Position numbers and translations under genes: made by a program
NCBI GenBank assembly: GCA_903875575.1
Contig: CAIQWJ010000104.1
Coordinates: 1 to 64,000, forward strand
From: an uncultured Acidobacteriia bacterium
GTDB taxonomy: Bacteria; Acidobacteriota; Terriglobia; Bryobacterales; Bryobacteraceae
DNA: 64,000 nucleotides
Direction of reading: 5' to 3'
Notes under the pieces: generated by a model
The model's input: the letters and a program-made list of their open reading frames with translations, nothing else
What the model was told of the DNA's origin: nothing
Databases searched by the model: none
Shown: one piece after another, positions 9,225 through 17,658 of the stretch
Layout: each line of letters begins with the position of its first letter
Numbering within the stretch: the stretch's first letter is position 1

Positions 9225-9746
9225 TTAGCCTACGGTCACGCCAACGCCCGCGCTGGCAAGCGCATTCCGAATGATGGTCGCCGGATCGGTAGTTGGGTCC
9301 GTGGCTGTGCCGGTGGAAGCGGTCGACGTACCGACTGCCTCCGCCCCGCCATACCGGTGGTGATGATGCCCGCCCAGCGCCTGTGCCAGATCCTGCAAAT
9401 TCGGCAACTGCCCGGTACCCGAAGCAGTGCTGAAATCCTTCGCCAGTTGATTGAGTTGCGTCGCCGCAGCGGTGTTTCCATTTGCAGAGGCTGTTTGAGC
9501 GGCGGTTTGCAGATTGGTGGAGATCTGCTGCGTCACCTGCGCAAACTGCGCGGGGTTGGATTGCTCGAGTTGCTGGAGCGTGCCTGCGAGTTGCGCAAAC
9601 GACGAAAGCTGTCCCACGTCCGGAGGCTGCGTCACGGACGTGGTGGGTGCATTCGCCACGTTGTTTGTAGTCTTGTTACCTGTGAGCGGATTGGCAGGGA
9701 GGATTGCGTTCAACAGGGTACTGGCGAGACTTCCTATGGTACTCAT
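9225..9746 (-). CDS. Small Gln/Ala/Thr-rich protein with a HHHH motif
   Basis: 173 residues of low complexity starting at ATG 9746. A predicted helical central part (SNPAQFAQVTQQISTNLQTA...NQLNQLAKDFSTAS) leads to LAQALGGHHHHRYGG and a Thr/Ala-rich tail. There is no signal peptide or membrane segment. Similar proteins with natural poly-His stretches occur in Acidobacteria without a known role; the His run suggests metal binding. It lies upstream of, and on the same strand as, the radical SAM gene with a 222-base gap, so co-transcription is uncertain. Confidence 0.55.
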   Translation of the reverse strand: MSTIGSLASTLLNAILPANPLTGNKTTNNVANAPTTSVTQPPDVGQLSSFAQLAGTLQQLEQSNPAQFAQVTQQISTNLQTAAQTASANGNTAAATQLNQLAKDFSTASGTGQLPNLQDLAQALGGHHHHRYGGAEAVGTSTASTGTATDPTTDPATIIRNALASAGVGVTVG

Positions 9747-9857
9747 GCCCGCGTAAACTGCAATTTCATCGCCTCAGAAATTCGATGAAAACACTCAACA
9801 AAACTGGAATCCAGCCGACAACGCGCCCTCAAGCGGCAAATTCCTGCCGCCAGGATC

Positions 9858-11144
9858 TTAGCGGACTGGAGCCAGTTCGGCGGTGATCGGCCGGTCTGGC
9901 CGAATCCCCAGCCAGCAGCCCGCCGCGACAATGTACAGACCAGCCAGCACATACAGCGGAATCGCCCAGTCCGAAAACGCCCGCACCAGGTAGGCAAGAA
10001 TGATCGGACTCAGCATCCCGCCAATATTCCCTGCTGTATTCATCGCCGCACCCAGCACCCCCGCGCGGCGGCCCCCAATATCGATACAGGCCGCCCAACT
10101 GGGTGCCAGCGTAAACATCGATGCCGCAGTCGCTACAGCAATCAGCACCGCAGCCAACCGGTTGTTCCCGGCACCCGCGGCTATCGCCATCGCGACGCCG
10201 GCCACCGCATAGCCCGTCACGCCGATCGCACACCGCCCAAAACGAATTCCGAAACGCTTCGTCAGCCAGTCCGTCAGGAGTCCGCCAAAGATATCGGCCA
10301 CTACGCTCAACCCAAGCGGCAGTCCAGCGAAAATGGCGAGTTCCGTTTTGGCGAAGTGCCGAATATCTTTCAGGTAAGTCGGCAGCCACGTAATCAGGAA
10401 GTAAGTCCCATAGGTATTGGCGACATACATCATGCATAACAGCCAGGAACTACGGTGCCGGAACACGGCGGCGAACGACGACGCCCCATGGCCTTCATGC
10501 GGCGGAAGATTGCGCTCGCTCAGGATCAGATCGCGTTCAGCCGCACTCACCGAGGGGTGATCGCCCGGCTCATCGCGAAACCACCAATACCAGAGCGTCG
10601 CCCAAAAGAATCCGACGCAGCCGCAGCAGACGAAAATCTGGCGCCAGGAAAGGAACCCCGTCATCCACAGCACAATCCCGGGAGTCAGCGCGCCGGAAAG
10701 ATGCGCGCCGGAGAAAAACACGCCCTGCACAATACCCCGCTCGCGCGCCGGAATCCAGCGCGAAAAAACACGGGCCGCGTTCGGCCAGGCCCCCGCTTCG
10801 CCAATACCGAACAGAAACCGCAGCGCCAGCAGCGAGGGAAAGCTGAACGCCGCCGCCGTCAGAATCGTGAAACTGGACCACCACGCCACGATCCGCGTCA
10901 CCACCGCGCGGCTGCCAATACGATCCGCCCACCATGCCGTGGGGATCTCAAACGCCGCGTAGGCCAGCGTGAACGCGCTGAAAACATAGCTCATCTGCAC
11001 CTGCGTCAGATGGAACTCTTTCGTGATGGACGGTGCCAGTACTGAAATGCAGACGCGATCCAGATAGGTCAGCGCGGCCAGAGTAGCAGTCAGGCCAACA
11101 AGCTTGTAACGGACGGGGAAACCGGTCTTGCCGACGGAAGGCAT
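9858..11144 (-). CDS. MFS transporter, anion:cation symporter (ACS) type
   Basis: 428 residues with 12 predicted membrane helices. The first-helix signature LTYLDRVCISVLAPSI and the helix 4-5 region RFLFGIGEAGAWPNAARVFSRW are typical of the ACS subfamily (hexuronate, glucarate/galactarate and related carboxylate importers). GDHPS-(x)3-ERDLI in the central cytoplasmic loop is also usual. It probably imports a sugar acid. A second ACS-type transporter lies at 48150. The gene stands alone between the 9746 start and the divergent metallophosphoesterase. Confidence 0.85.
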   Translation of the reverse strand: MPSVGKTGFPVRYKLVGLTATLAALTYLDRVCISVLAPSITKEFHLTQVQMSYVFSAFTLAYAAFEIPTAWWADRIGSRAVVTRIVAWWSSFTILTAAAFSFPSLLALRFLFGIGEAGAWPNAARVFSRWIPARERGIVQGVFFSGAHLSGALTPGIVLWMTGFLSWRQIFVCCGCVGFFWATLWYWWFRDEPGDHPSVSAAERDLILSERNLPPHEGHGASSFAAVFRHRSSWLLCMMYVANTYGTYFLITWLPTYLKDIRHFAKTELAIFAGLPLGLSVVADIFGGLLTDWLTKRFGIRFGRCAIGVTGYAVAGVAMAIAAGAGNNRLAAVLIAVATAASMFTLAPSWAACIDIGGRRAGVLGAAMNTAGNIGGMLSPIILAYLVRAFSDWAIPLYVLAGLYIVAAGCWLGIRPDRPITAELAPVR

Positions 11145-11264
11145 TGAGTCAGCATACTAGAAACCCAACGCCCATCGCCTGACACTGCTCTGTCACTCAT
11201 CTGCAATGCGGTTGAAACAAACTGTTGCTAGCTTCGGAGTACCGCTCCAAAGCAACTGCGCGCC

Positions 11265-12515
11265 ATGCCTTTTCTGAATAAAACCCTGTTTACACTTGCA
11301 GTCACGGCCACTCTTCCTGCCTTTTCGCAGACGCTCACGCCGGTCTGGACCGAAATGGGCGAAAATGGCGCAGTGGCGCGGGTTGTCGTAACCTCCGCCA
11401 GCGATTGCCCCTCGGTCACGGTGGACGGCGCGGTTCAGCGCATGTCCGTACGGTTACCTGTCCCGGACGGCCTGCGTCCGGCCTGCGAACTCCAGTTGCC
11501 TGCCTCCGTGAAGACCGCCTCCGTCGCAGGCAAACCGCTTGCGCTGCCGGTTGGCGATGCCGCGCGTGTCGTGGTCATCGGCGATACCGGCTGCCGTGTG
11601 AAAGGCACCAGAGCCCCGCAGGATTGCAACGATCCCGCCAAATGGCCCTTCGAACGCGTGTCGAACGCCGCCGCGGAATCGAAACCCGATCTCGTCATCC
11701 ACGTGGGCGACTACCTCTATCGGGAAGACCCCTGCCCCGCCGACGCTCTGAAGAACTGCGGCCTGCCCGCCGGAAGCGCCTCCGGCGACACATGGGCTGC
11801 CTGGGATGCCGATTTCTTCACACCCGCAAGAAATCTTCTTGCTGCCGCCCCCTGGGCCTTCTCGCGAGGCAATCACGAAGCGTGCGAACGTGCCTGGCGT
11901 GGCTGGTTCTACTATCTGGATCCGCGCCCTTTCAGTGGCACCTGCGAAGCGTTCAGCGTGCCCTACGCGGTGACGCTCGGAAAACTCGCGCTGTTCATGT
12001 TTGACTCTGCATCCGCCTCGGACAAAGAGCTGAATCCCGCAACCACCGCGCGCTACGCGAAGCAACTCGCAGCCATTCATGCCGATCACGGCTGGCTCGT
12101 GCTGCACCACCCGCTGTGGGGTCTGAAGATTCCGGCCACTGCCGCGCCCGGCACCCCGCCCGGCGAATCCCCCACCGAAGTCACCCAGGCCTGGGAGAGC
12201 GCGCCGGTCGCCGGAATCGATCTCGTCGTCTCCGGCCACACACACCTGTTCGAACTGCTGTCGTTCGATCATGGCCGTCCCACTCAGTTGGTGGCTGGCG
12301 ATGGTGGCACTGAAATGGGAAATTCCCTGCCCGCCCAGATTGCCGGCCTGAAGCTTCGCGGCGCGACGCTGCTCTCCGGTGAGAACGCGCACGAGTTCGG
12401 TTACACTGCGCTCACCCGAAACGGCCAGAGCTGGCACCTTGAGTTGACCAATACCCTGGGACGTGTGCTGCAATCGGCGAACATCCCCGGCAATGGCCTG
12501 CGGGCTGCCCAGTAG
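11265..12515 (+). CDS. Secreted metallophosphoesterase
   Basis: 416 residues with a signal peptide (residues 1-21, ending LPAFSQ). The calcineurin-type metal site is complete: GDTG (106-109), GDYLYRED (G148-D149), RGNHEAC (N203, H204, E205), HH at 281-282 and SGHTHLFE (H325, H327). An N-terminal ~90-residue beta-rich region precedes the catalytic domain, as in purple-acid-phosphatase-like secreted enzymes. It would release phosphate from extracellular phosphoesters; the specific substrate is not apparent. It is divergent from the MFS gene with 120 bases between. Confidence 0.85.
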   Translation: MPFLNKTLFTLAVTATLPAFSQTLTPVWTEMGENGAVARVVVTSASDCPSVTVDGAVQRMSVRLPVPDGLRPACELQLPASVKTASVAGKPLALPVGDAARVVVIGDTGCRVKGTRAPQDCNDPAKWPFERVSNAAAESKPDLVIHVGDYLYREDPCPADALKNCGLPAGSASGDTWAAWDADFFTPARNLLAAAPWAFSRGNHEACERAWRGWFYYLDPRPFSGTCEAFSVPYAVTLGKLALFMFDSASASDKELNPATTARYAKQLAAIHADHGWLVLHHPLWGLKIPATAAPGTPPGESPTEVTQAWESAPVAGIDLVVSGHTHLFELLSFDHGRPTQLVAGDGGTEMGNSLPAQIAGLKLRGATLLSGENAHEFGYTALTRNGQSWHLELTNTLGRVLQSANIPGNGLRAAQ

Positions 12516-12555
12516 CCTCAGCCCACTCACCATCCGGCCCCTGTCAGAATTGTTC

Positions 12556-13587
12556 TTGCGGCTTTCCGATTTCGATTACCACCTTCCTGAAGACCTCATC
12601 GCGCAGGAACCTCCTGCCGAACGCGATGGCGCGCGTATGCTGGTGCTCCATCGCGCCTCGCAACACTGGGAAGACCGCGCGTTTCGCGATCTCCCCGAAT
12701 ACCTCGCACCGGGCGATTGCCTGGTCCTCAATGACTCCCGCGTCCTGCCCTCCCGGCTCTTTGGGAAACGGGATACCGGCCAACCAGACAGCGCCGACGC
12801 GGAGGTCATGCTGATTGAGCCGCTGACGGTGGATGCGACCGAATGGCGCGCCCTGGTGCGCCCTGGACGAAAGTTGCGGGTAGGAGCCACCGTCCGTTTC
12901 GACGCTCGCTTCTCGGCCGAAATCCTCGCGCAGGGAGTGCGCGGCGAACGCACCGTCCGTCTGATCGCGACCGATGGCGACATTTACTCTGCGATCGAAC
13001 GCCTCGGCCACATGCCGCTGCCGCCATACATTAAGCGGCAGGATCGCACCGAGGATCGCGAGCGGTACCAGACGGTTTTCGCCCGCGAGCGTGGCTCCGT
13101 CGCCGCGCCCACTGCGGGCCTGCATTTCACCGGAGAAACTCTGGAGCGTTGCGAAAGGGCAGGCGCGAAGGTAGCCCGCGTCACGCTGCACGTGGGTCTC
13201 GGCACCTTCCAGCCCATGGAACGCGAAGACTTCGAAAACCACCGCCTCCACTTTGAGCGCTACTCCATCGCGGAAGACGCGTGGGCAAAAATACGAGCTG
13301 CAAAACGAGTGGTAGCGGTCGGCACCACCAGCGTTCGCACCGCCGAAGCCGCGATGCTGACCGGCGAACACAGCGGCGTGACTAACCTGTTTATTCATCC
13401 CGGCCCGGGCGGCGGCGAATTCCGGCGCGTCGGGGCCATGCTGACCAACTTTCACCTCCCGCGAACCAGCCTGCTCCTGTTAATCAGCGCTTTTGCCGGG
13501 GCTGACTTCGCCATGTCAGCGTACCGCCATGCCGTGAAAGAACGCTACCGCTTCTTCTCGTACGGCGATTGCATGCTGATCGTTTAA
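12556..13587 (+). CDS. queA: tRNA ribosyltransferase-isomerase QueA
   Basis: S-adenosylmethionine:tRNA ribosyltransferase-isomerase converts 7-aminomethyl-deazaguanine in tRNA to epoxyqueuosine. The sequence RLSDFDYHLPEDLIAQEP is the conserved N-terminus, so I place the start at TTG 12556, giving 343 residues, the usual length; TTG 12550 or upstream ATG codons inside the previous gene are less likely. Other family blocks are DRERYQTVFAR, GSVAAPTAGLHFT, HVGLGTFQP and FIHPG-(x)n-MLTNFHLPRTSLL. The stop shares bases with the convergent ilvA stop (13584-13587). Confidence 0.93.
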   Translation: MRLSDFDYHLPEDLIAQEPPAERDGARMLVLHRASQHWEDRAFRDLPEYLAPGDCLVLNDSRVLPSRLFGKRDTGQPDSADAEVMLIEPLTVDATEWRALVRPGRKLRVGATVRFDARFSAEILAQGVRGERTVRLIATDGDIYSAIERLGHMPLPPYIKRQDRTEDRERYQTVFARERGSVAAPTAGLHFTGETLERCERAGAKVARVTLHVGLGTFQPMEREDFENHRLHFERYSIAEDAWAKIRAAKRVVAVGTTSVRTAEAAMLTGEHSGVTNLFIHPGPGGGEFRRVGAMLTNFHLPRTSLLLLISAFAGADFAMSAYRHAVKERYRFFSYGDCMLIV

Positions 13588-14792
13588 GCAATCTGCTCGA
13601 TGGGATAACCGCCGGCCCCGAGCGCCGAAATAATTTCGTTCGCGTGCTCGCGCCCCCGCGTCTCCAGCGTCAGATCGATCACCGTCTCGCCCAGATGCAC
13701 CCCGTAATGCGAGCGATCGTGCACAATATCCATCACATTCGCGCGCAGCCCCGCGATCACCCCCAGCACTTTATGCAGCGCCGCCGGCTGATCCGGTGCG
13801 CGCAACCGCAGTCGCACCAGACGACCGTCCTTCACCAGACCGCGCTCGATAATCCGCGAAAGGAAATTCACGTCGATGTTGCCGCCAGAAATCACCACCG
13901 CCGTGCGCAGCCCGTTCAACGACGTCTTGTGGTTCAGCAGCGCCGCGGCCGCAGCGGCACCCGCGCCCTCTGCCACGCTCTTCTCCCGTTCGAGCAACAG
14001 CAGAATTGCATTCGCGATTTCCTCCTCGTCCACCGTGACAATCTCGTCCACGTAGCGCTCCACCAGCGGCAGCGTCCGATCCCCCGCGCGACGGACGGCA
14101 ATACCATCGCCGATCGTCACGGCAGGCGGCAGCGTGACGGGCGTGTGCGCGGCAACAGCGGCCTTCATGGAAGGAACGCGCATGGTTTCTACCCCAATCA
14201 TACGGATCTCCGGCCGCAGTGTCTTCACCGCGCACGCGATACCGCCGATCAGGCCGCCCCCGCCAATGGGTGCCACGATAGCTTCCAGATCCGGTTGCTG
14301 CTCCAGCAGCTCCAGCCCGATAGTCCCCTGCCCCGCAATAATCGCGTCATCGTCAAACGCGTGAACGTAGATCAGGTTCTCCGCCTGCCGCAAACGCTCC
14401 GCTTCTTCGCAGGCTTCGTCGAAATTATTCCCGATCAGCACGACCTCGGCCCCATAGCTCCGGGTGGACGAGACCTTGATCAGCGGCGTCCCCACCGGCA
14501 TGCAGATCTTCGAGCGAATCCCCAACCGCGTCGCGTGATAAGCGACACCCTGCGCATGATTGCCGGCCGAGGCAGTAACCACACCGCGCTTCCGTTCTTC
14601 GGGCGTCAGCGACATCAGCTTATTCACCGCGCCCCGCTCCTTGAATGAGCCGGTCATCTGGAGGTTTTCCAGCTTGAAGAAGATCTTATTGCCGGTGAGC
14701 CGACTGAAGGTTTCCGAGTAAGCGCAGGGCGAAAGGAAAACGGCGTCGCCGATGGTGGCGCGCGCAGCCCGTATATCGGCAAGGGTAATCAT
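13584..14792 (-). CDS. ilvA: Threonine ammonia-lyase with ACT domain
   Basis: 402-residue PLP enzyme that deaminates threonine to 2-oxobutanoate, feeding isoleucine synthesis or catabolism. The PLP lysine is K51 in MTGSFKERGA. The SAGNHAQGVA substrate loop and the GGGGLIGG phosphate-binding loop are present. A C-terminal ACT domain (about 325-402) suggests allosteric control by an amino acid. This single-ACT ~400-residue layout is the TIGR01127 type rather than the long two-ACT biosynthetic enzyme. It is convergent with queA and shares a TTAA at the stops. Confidence 0.9.
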   Translation of the reverse strand: MITLADIRAARATIGDAVFLSPCAYSETFSRLTGNKIFFKLENLQMTGSFKERGAVNKLMSLTPEERKRGVVTASAGNHAQGVAYHATRLGIRSKICMPVGTPLIKVSSTRSYGAEVVLIGNNFDEACEEAERLRQAENLIYVHAFDDDAIIAGQGTIGLELLEQQPDLEAIVAPIGGGGLIGGIACAVKTLRPEIRMIGVETMRVPSMKAAVAAHTPVTLPPAVTIGDGIAVRRAGDRTLPLVERYVDEIVTVDEEEIANAILLLLEREKSVAEGAGAAAAAALLNHKTSLNGLRTAVVISGGNIDVNFLSRIIERGLVKDGRLVRLRLRAPDQPAALHKVLGVIAGLRANVMDIVHDRSHYGVHLGETVIDLTLETRGREHANEIISALGAGGYPIEQIA

Positions 14793-14824
14793 GCTGACAC
14801 CGCCAGGTTAGCACGAAAAGCTGC

Positions 14825-16924
14825 TTACTTCACCGCCGGCAACGCAAACGCCACATAAACCCCACCCGACGTCCCGCCGCGCCCGCTCTTCCCGCCCGTT
14901 GCGTAAATCACCACAAACTGCCGACCGCCCACCTCATACGTAATCGGCGTCGCATTCCCCGCCATCGGCAGCGTGGTCTCCCACAGCAGCTTCCCGGTCC
15001 GCTTGTCGAACGCGCGAAACATCTTATCGAAGTTCGTCGCCGCAATAAACACCAGCCCGCCCGCCGTCACAATCGGCCCGCCGTAATTCTCCGAGCCCGT
15101 ATCCTTCAGCCCCTTCGCCGCCAGTTCCGGATACTCGCCCAGCGGAATCTTCCACGCATACTCGCCCGTGTTCAGGTTGATCGCATTCAGCGTGCCCCAC
15201 GGCGTCGCCACCGCCGGATACCCGTCCGGATCCAGCCACTTGTGATACCCGCTGAAACGATATGCCTGATTAATCCGCGCATCAGTCGCCGGCCCCGCGC
15301 TCGCCAGTTCTTTGTTATCGCCCGTCAGAACATACTGCGCCAGCGCGCTCGCCTCCGCCGCACTCAACCCAGGAAACGACGCCATCCGCCCGCCACCCTG
15401 CCGGATCATCGTCACCACCTGCTGCTCCGTCCGCTTCCCCCGAAGCTCCAGCAACGAAGGAAACTGCGGCGGCTGCCCCGCAAAATCCGCGCGATGGCAC
15501 GACGCGCAATTCGCGCTGTACAACTGCTCAGCCGACCGCGACCGCGCGGGCGGTGCCGGATTCAGGCTCGACGTCCAGGCCACATCATTCGCGTTCACAT
15601 AGTAAAGCCCTGTCTCGGGATCAAACGCCGAGCCACCCCACTCCGCGCCGCCGTCGAAACCCGGAAACACGACCGTCTCCTGCCCCACTGTCAGCGGCAC
15701 AAACTGGCCACCGCTTTGCAGTTTCGCGAATTGCTCCACCGCCCAATGATGCGCCTCCGGCGTGCGATTCGTCAGCATCTCCGCCGTCAACATCTGCCGC
15801 GCATACGGCGCGGGCTTCGTCGGCAGGCCCTGCGTCTCGGCGGTCACTTCACCAGGCACCGTACTCGCCGGATACTTCCGATACTCAATCGGAAACAGCG
15901 GCGCACCATTTGCGCGATCAAACAGATACAGCCACCCCTGCTTGCTTGCCTGCGCCACCGCATCCACAGTCTTGCCGTTGCGCTTGACCGTCACCAGCGT
16001 GGGTGGCGATGGGAAATCGCGATCCCACAAATCGTGCTTCACCGCCTGAAAGTGCCAGATCCGTTCGCCCGTATCAGCCTTCAGCGCCAGCAGTGTGTTC
16101 GCAAAAAGATCGTCGCCAATCCTGTCCGCCCCATAAAAGTCCGTCGCAGCAGACCCTGTCGGCACGTACACAATCCCGCGCTGTGCATCCACGGCCATGC
16201 CCGGCCAGTTATTCGCCGCACCCGAGTATTCCCACGCATCCTTCGGCCACGTCTCATAGCCAAACTCACCCGGATGTGGGATCGTGTGGAACTGCCACCG
16301 CAGCTTGCCCGTGCGCACGTCGTAAGCGCGAATGTCGCCAGGCGGAGCGGGCAGCGCCTCGGGGTTGCGACCACCCACAATCAGCAGATCCTTATAAACA
16401 ATTCCGGGACTGGTAATCACCCACGATTGTTTCGCGGCCTCGCGCCCCAGATCATCGCGGAGATCGATGCGTCCCGCGTGCCCGAAACTCTTAACCACCT
16501 CGCCGGTCTTTGCATTCAGCGCGTAAACGAAGCTCTGCACATCCGCAAAAATGCGCGCCTCGCCATCTTCCGCCCAATAGGCAACAGAACGATTCGGCCC
16601 ACTACTCTTCACTCCGGAATCGAACTGCCACTTGCGCTTTCCGGTTGCCGCATCGATCGCCACAATCCTGTGTGCCGGCGTCACGCCAAACAAAGCTCCG
16701 CCGATCATGATGGGCTGGTTCTGCGTGTCCCCCGAACCATCCTGCGTATCGTAAGTCCACGCCACCTGCAGCTTGCCGACATTGCGCGTATTGATCTGCT
16801 TCAACGCCGAGTAGCGGTTGTCCGCAGCACCGCCGCCATACGCAGGCCATGCGCGTTCCGGCCGGGTCGATGCCGCGTACGCAAGCGACAGAGCTGCAAT
16901 CAGAACAACAAACCAGACCTTCAC
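14825..16924 (-). CDS. PQQ-type quinoprotein dehydrogenase with embedded cytochrome c
   Basis: 699 residues with a signal peptide (1-17). The eight-bladed quinoprotein propeller shows W-motif repeats such as DAATGKRKWQF, DVRTGKLRWQFHT, KADTGERIWHFQAVKHDLWDRD and the late DKRTGKLLWETTLP, as in glucose/alcohol dehydrogenases using PQQ. A c-type heme domain (C473-A-S-C476-H477 with a later Met-containing segment) is inserted before the last propeller blades, which return at about residue 560, so electrons can pass internally from PQQ to heme. The start is GTG 16924, overlapping the ORF6N stop by 4 bases. No pqq biosynthesis gene is present in the window. Confidence 0.85.
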   Translation of the reverse strand: MKVWFVVLIAALSLAYAASTRPERAWPAYGGGAADNRYSALKQINTRNVGKLQVAWTYDTQDGSGDTQNQPIMIGGALFGVTPAHRIVAIDAATGKRKWQFDSGVKSSGPNRSVAYWAEDGEARIFADVQSFVYALNAKTGEVVKSFGHAGRIDLRDDLGREAAKQSWVITSPGIVYKDLLIVGGRNPEALPAPPGDIRAYDVRTGKLRWQFHTIPHPGEFGYETWPKDAWEYSGAANNWPGMAVDAQRGIVYVPTGSAATDFYGADRIGDDLFANTLLALKADTGERIWHFQAVKHDLWDRDFPSPPTLVTVKRNGKTVDAVAQASKQGWLYLFDRANGAPLFPIEYRKYPASTVPGEVTAETQGLPTKPAPYARQMLTAEMLTNRTPEAHHWAVEQFAKLQSGGQFVPLTVGQETVVFPGFDGGAEWGGSAFDPETGLYYVNANDVAWTSSLNPAPPARSRSAEQLYSANCASCHRADFAGQPPQFPSLLELRGKRTEQQVVTMIRQGGGRMASFPGLSAAEASALAQYVLTGDNKELASAGPATDARINQAYRFSGYHKWLDPDGYPAVATPWGTLNAINLNTGEYAWKIPLGEYPELAAKGLKDTGSENYGGPIVTAGGLVFIAATNFDKMFRAFDKRTGKLLWETTLPMAGNATPITYEVGGRQFVVIYATGGKSGRGGTSGGVYVAFALPAVK

Positions 16925-17550
16925 TTCCGGCTCCCGGCGCTCTCCGTCAGATGAAACCCGATCTTCTTTCGCGATACCGGAGGCAGCGCCTTCAGTTCCT
17001 GAAGATCCCGCTCAATCTGGTCGATATCATGCACCAGCATCTCAATCACCGACGCGGTTTGTGCATGACTTTTCTGCAGCTTCTCAATGCGCGCCCCCAT
17101 CTCTTTGTTCGTCGCGACAATTCGCCGCATCCGCACAAACGCGCGCATAATCGCCACGTTCATCTGCACGGCGCGCTCGCTGCGCAGCACGGAAGATAGC
17201 ATCGCCACGCCTTGCTCGGTAAACGCATACGGCTGGTACCGTCTTCCGCCCCACGCGCCACTTGAGGTTTCAATCTGCAACCTCAAGTTCTCGCTCTCCT
17301 TCTCGTCCAGTTGAAAAACAAAATCCTCCGGAAACCTGGTCAGGTTACGTCGCACGGCAAGATTGAGAGCCTTCGTCTGAACCCCATACAACCCTGCAAG
17401 CGTACTATCCAGCATCACCTTCTGCTGCCGGATCACATGAATCAGATTCTCCATCGGAGTAATGAGCGCAACGGCCTTAGCGGGGCGTTTCGTTGCTTTC
17501 GCGGTTTTCGCTGGTTTCGCGGCCGCGACTTTTTTGCGTATAGTTGCCAC
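16921..17550 (-). CDS. ORF6N domain DNA-binding protein
   Basis: 209 residues from GTG 17550. A Lys/Ala/Pro-rich tail leads into an ORF6N domain (IRQQKVMLDSTLAGLYGVQTKALNLAVRRN, then RFPEDFVFQL, LRLQIETSS and AFTEQGVAMLSSVLRS), followed by a coiled-coil C-terminus. ORF6N is a phage-derived putative DNA-binding domain found in stand-alone chromosomal genes; its targets are not known. The gene carries an inverted repeat (17260-17288) that recurs in a perfect palindrome just upstream (17574-17616). Its end overlaps the quinoprotein start (GTGA), an unexpected operon partner. The open frame extends to a TTG at 17607 inside the palindrome, so an earlier start is possible. Confidence 0.8.
   Translation of the reverse strand: MATIRKKVAAAKPAKTAKATKRPAKAVALITPMENLIHVIRQQKVMLDSTLAGLYGVQTKALNLAVRRNLTRFPEDFVFQLDEKESENLRLQIETSSGAWGGRRYQPYAFTEQGVAMLSSVLRSERAVQMNVAIMRAFVRMRRIVATNKEMGARIEKLQKSHAQTASVIEMLVHDIDQIERDLQELKALPPVSRKKIGFHLTESAGSRK
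17260..17288. repeat. Inverted repeat inside the ORF6N gene
   Basis: ACTTGAGGTT (17260-17269) and AACCTCAAGT (17279-17288) form perfect 10-base arms around a 9-base spacer. It encodes the conserved LRLQIETSS segment of ORF6N. The same arms with the same 9-base spacing occur in the palindrome at 17574-17616 (core 17581-17609). Confidence 0.85.
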
Positions 17551-17573
17551 CGGCAACAGTCTATCGCAAACGA

Positions 17574-17616
17574 AAAGAGCACTTGAGGTTTCAGACTGAA
17601 ACCTCAAGTGCTCTTT
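17574..17616. repeat. Perfect 43-base palindrome upstream of the ORF6N gene
   Basis: Left arm 17574-17594 begins AAAGAGCACTTGAGG; right arm 17596-17616 is its exact complement; a single A at 17595 is the centre. Arms are 21 bases. It lies between the ORF6N start (17550, minus) and the end of the DUF4097 gene (17659, minus). It may act as a terminator-like hairpin, an operator, or a REP-like mobile palindrome. Its core matches the inverted repeat within the ORF6N coding sequence. Confidence 0.9.
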
Positions 17617-17658
17617 GTGTTGGCTATCGCCAATCAGACTACGGAAGCGCCCGCTGCT

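Noticed and set aside
15242-16954. 570-codon plus-strand open frame opposite the quinoprotein gene
   Set aside because: It is antisense to a well-supported gene, is very rich in Arg/His/Pro as expected of GC-rich shadow frames, and has no domain or start signals.
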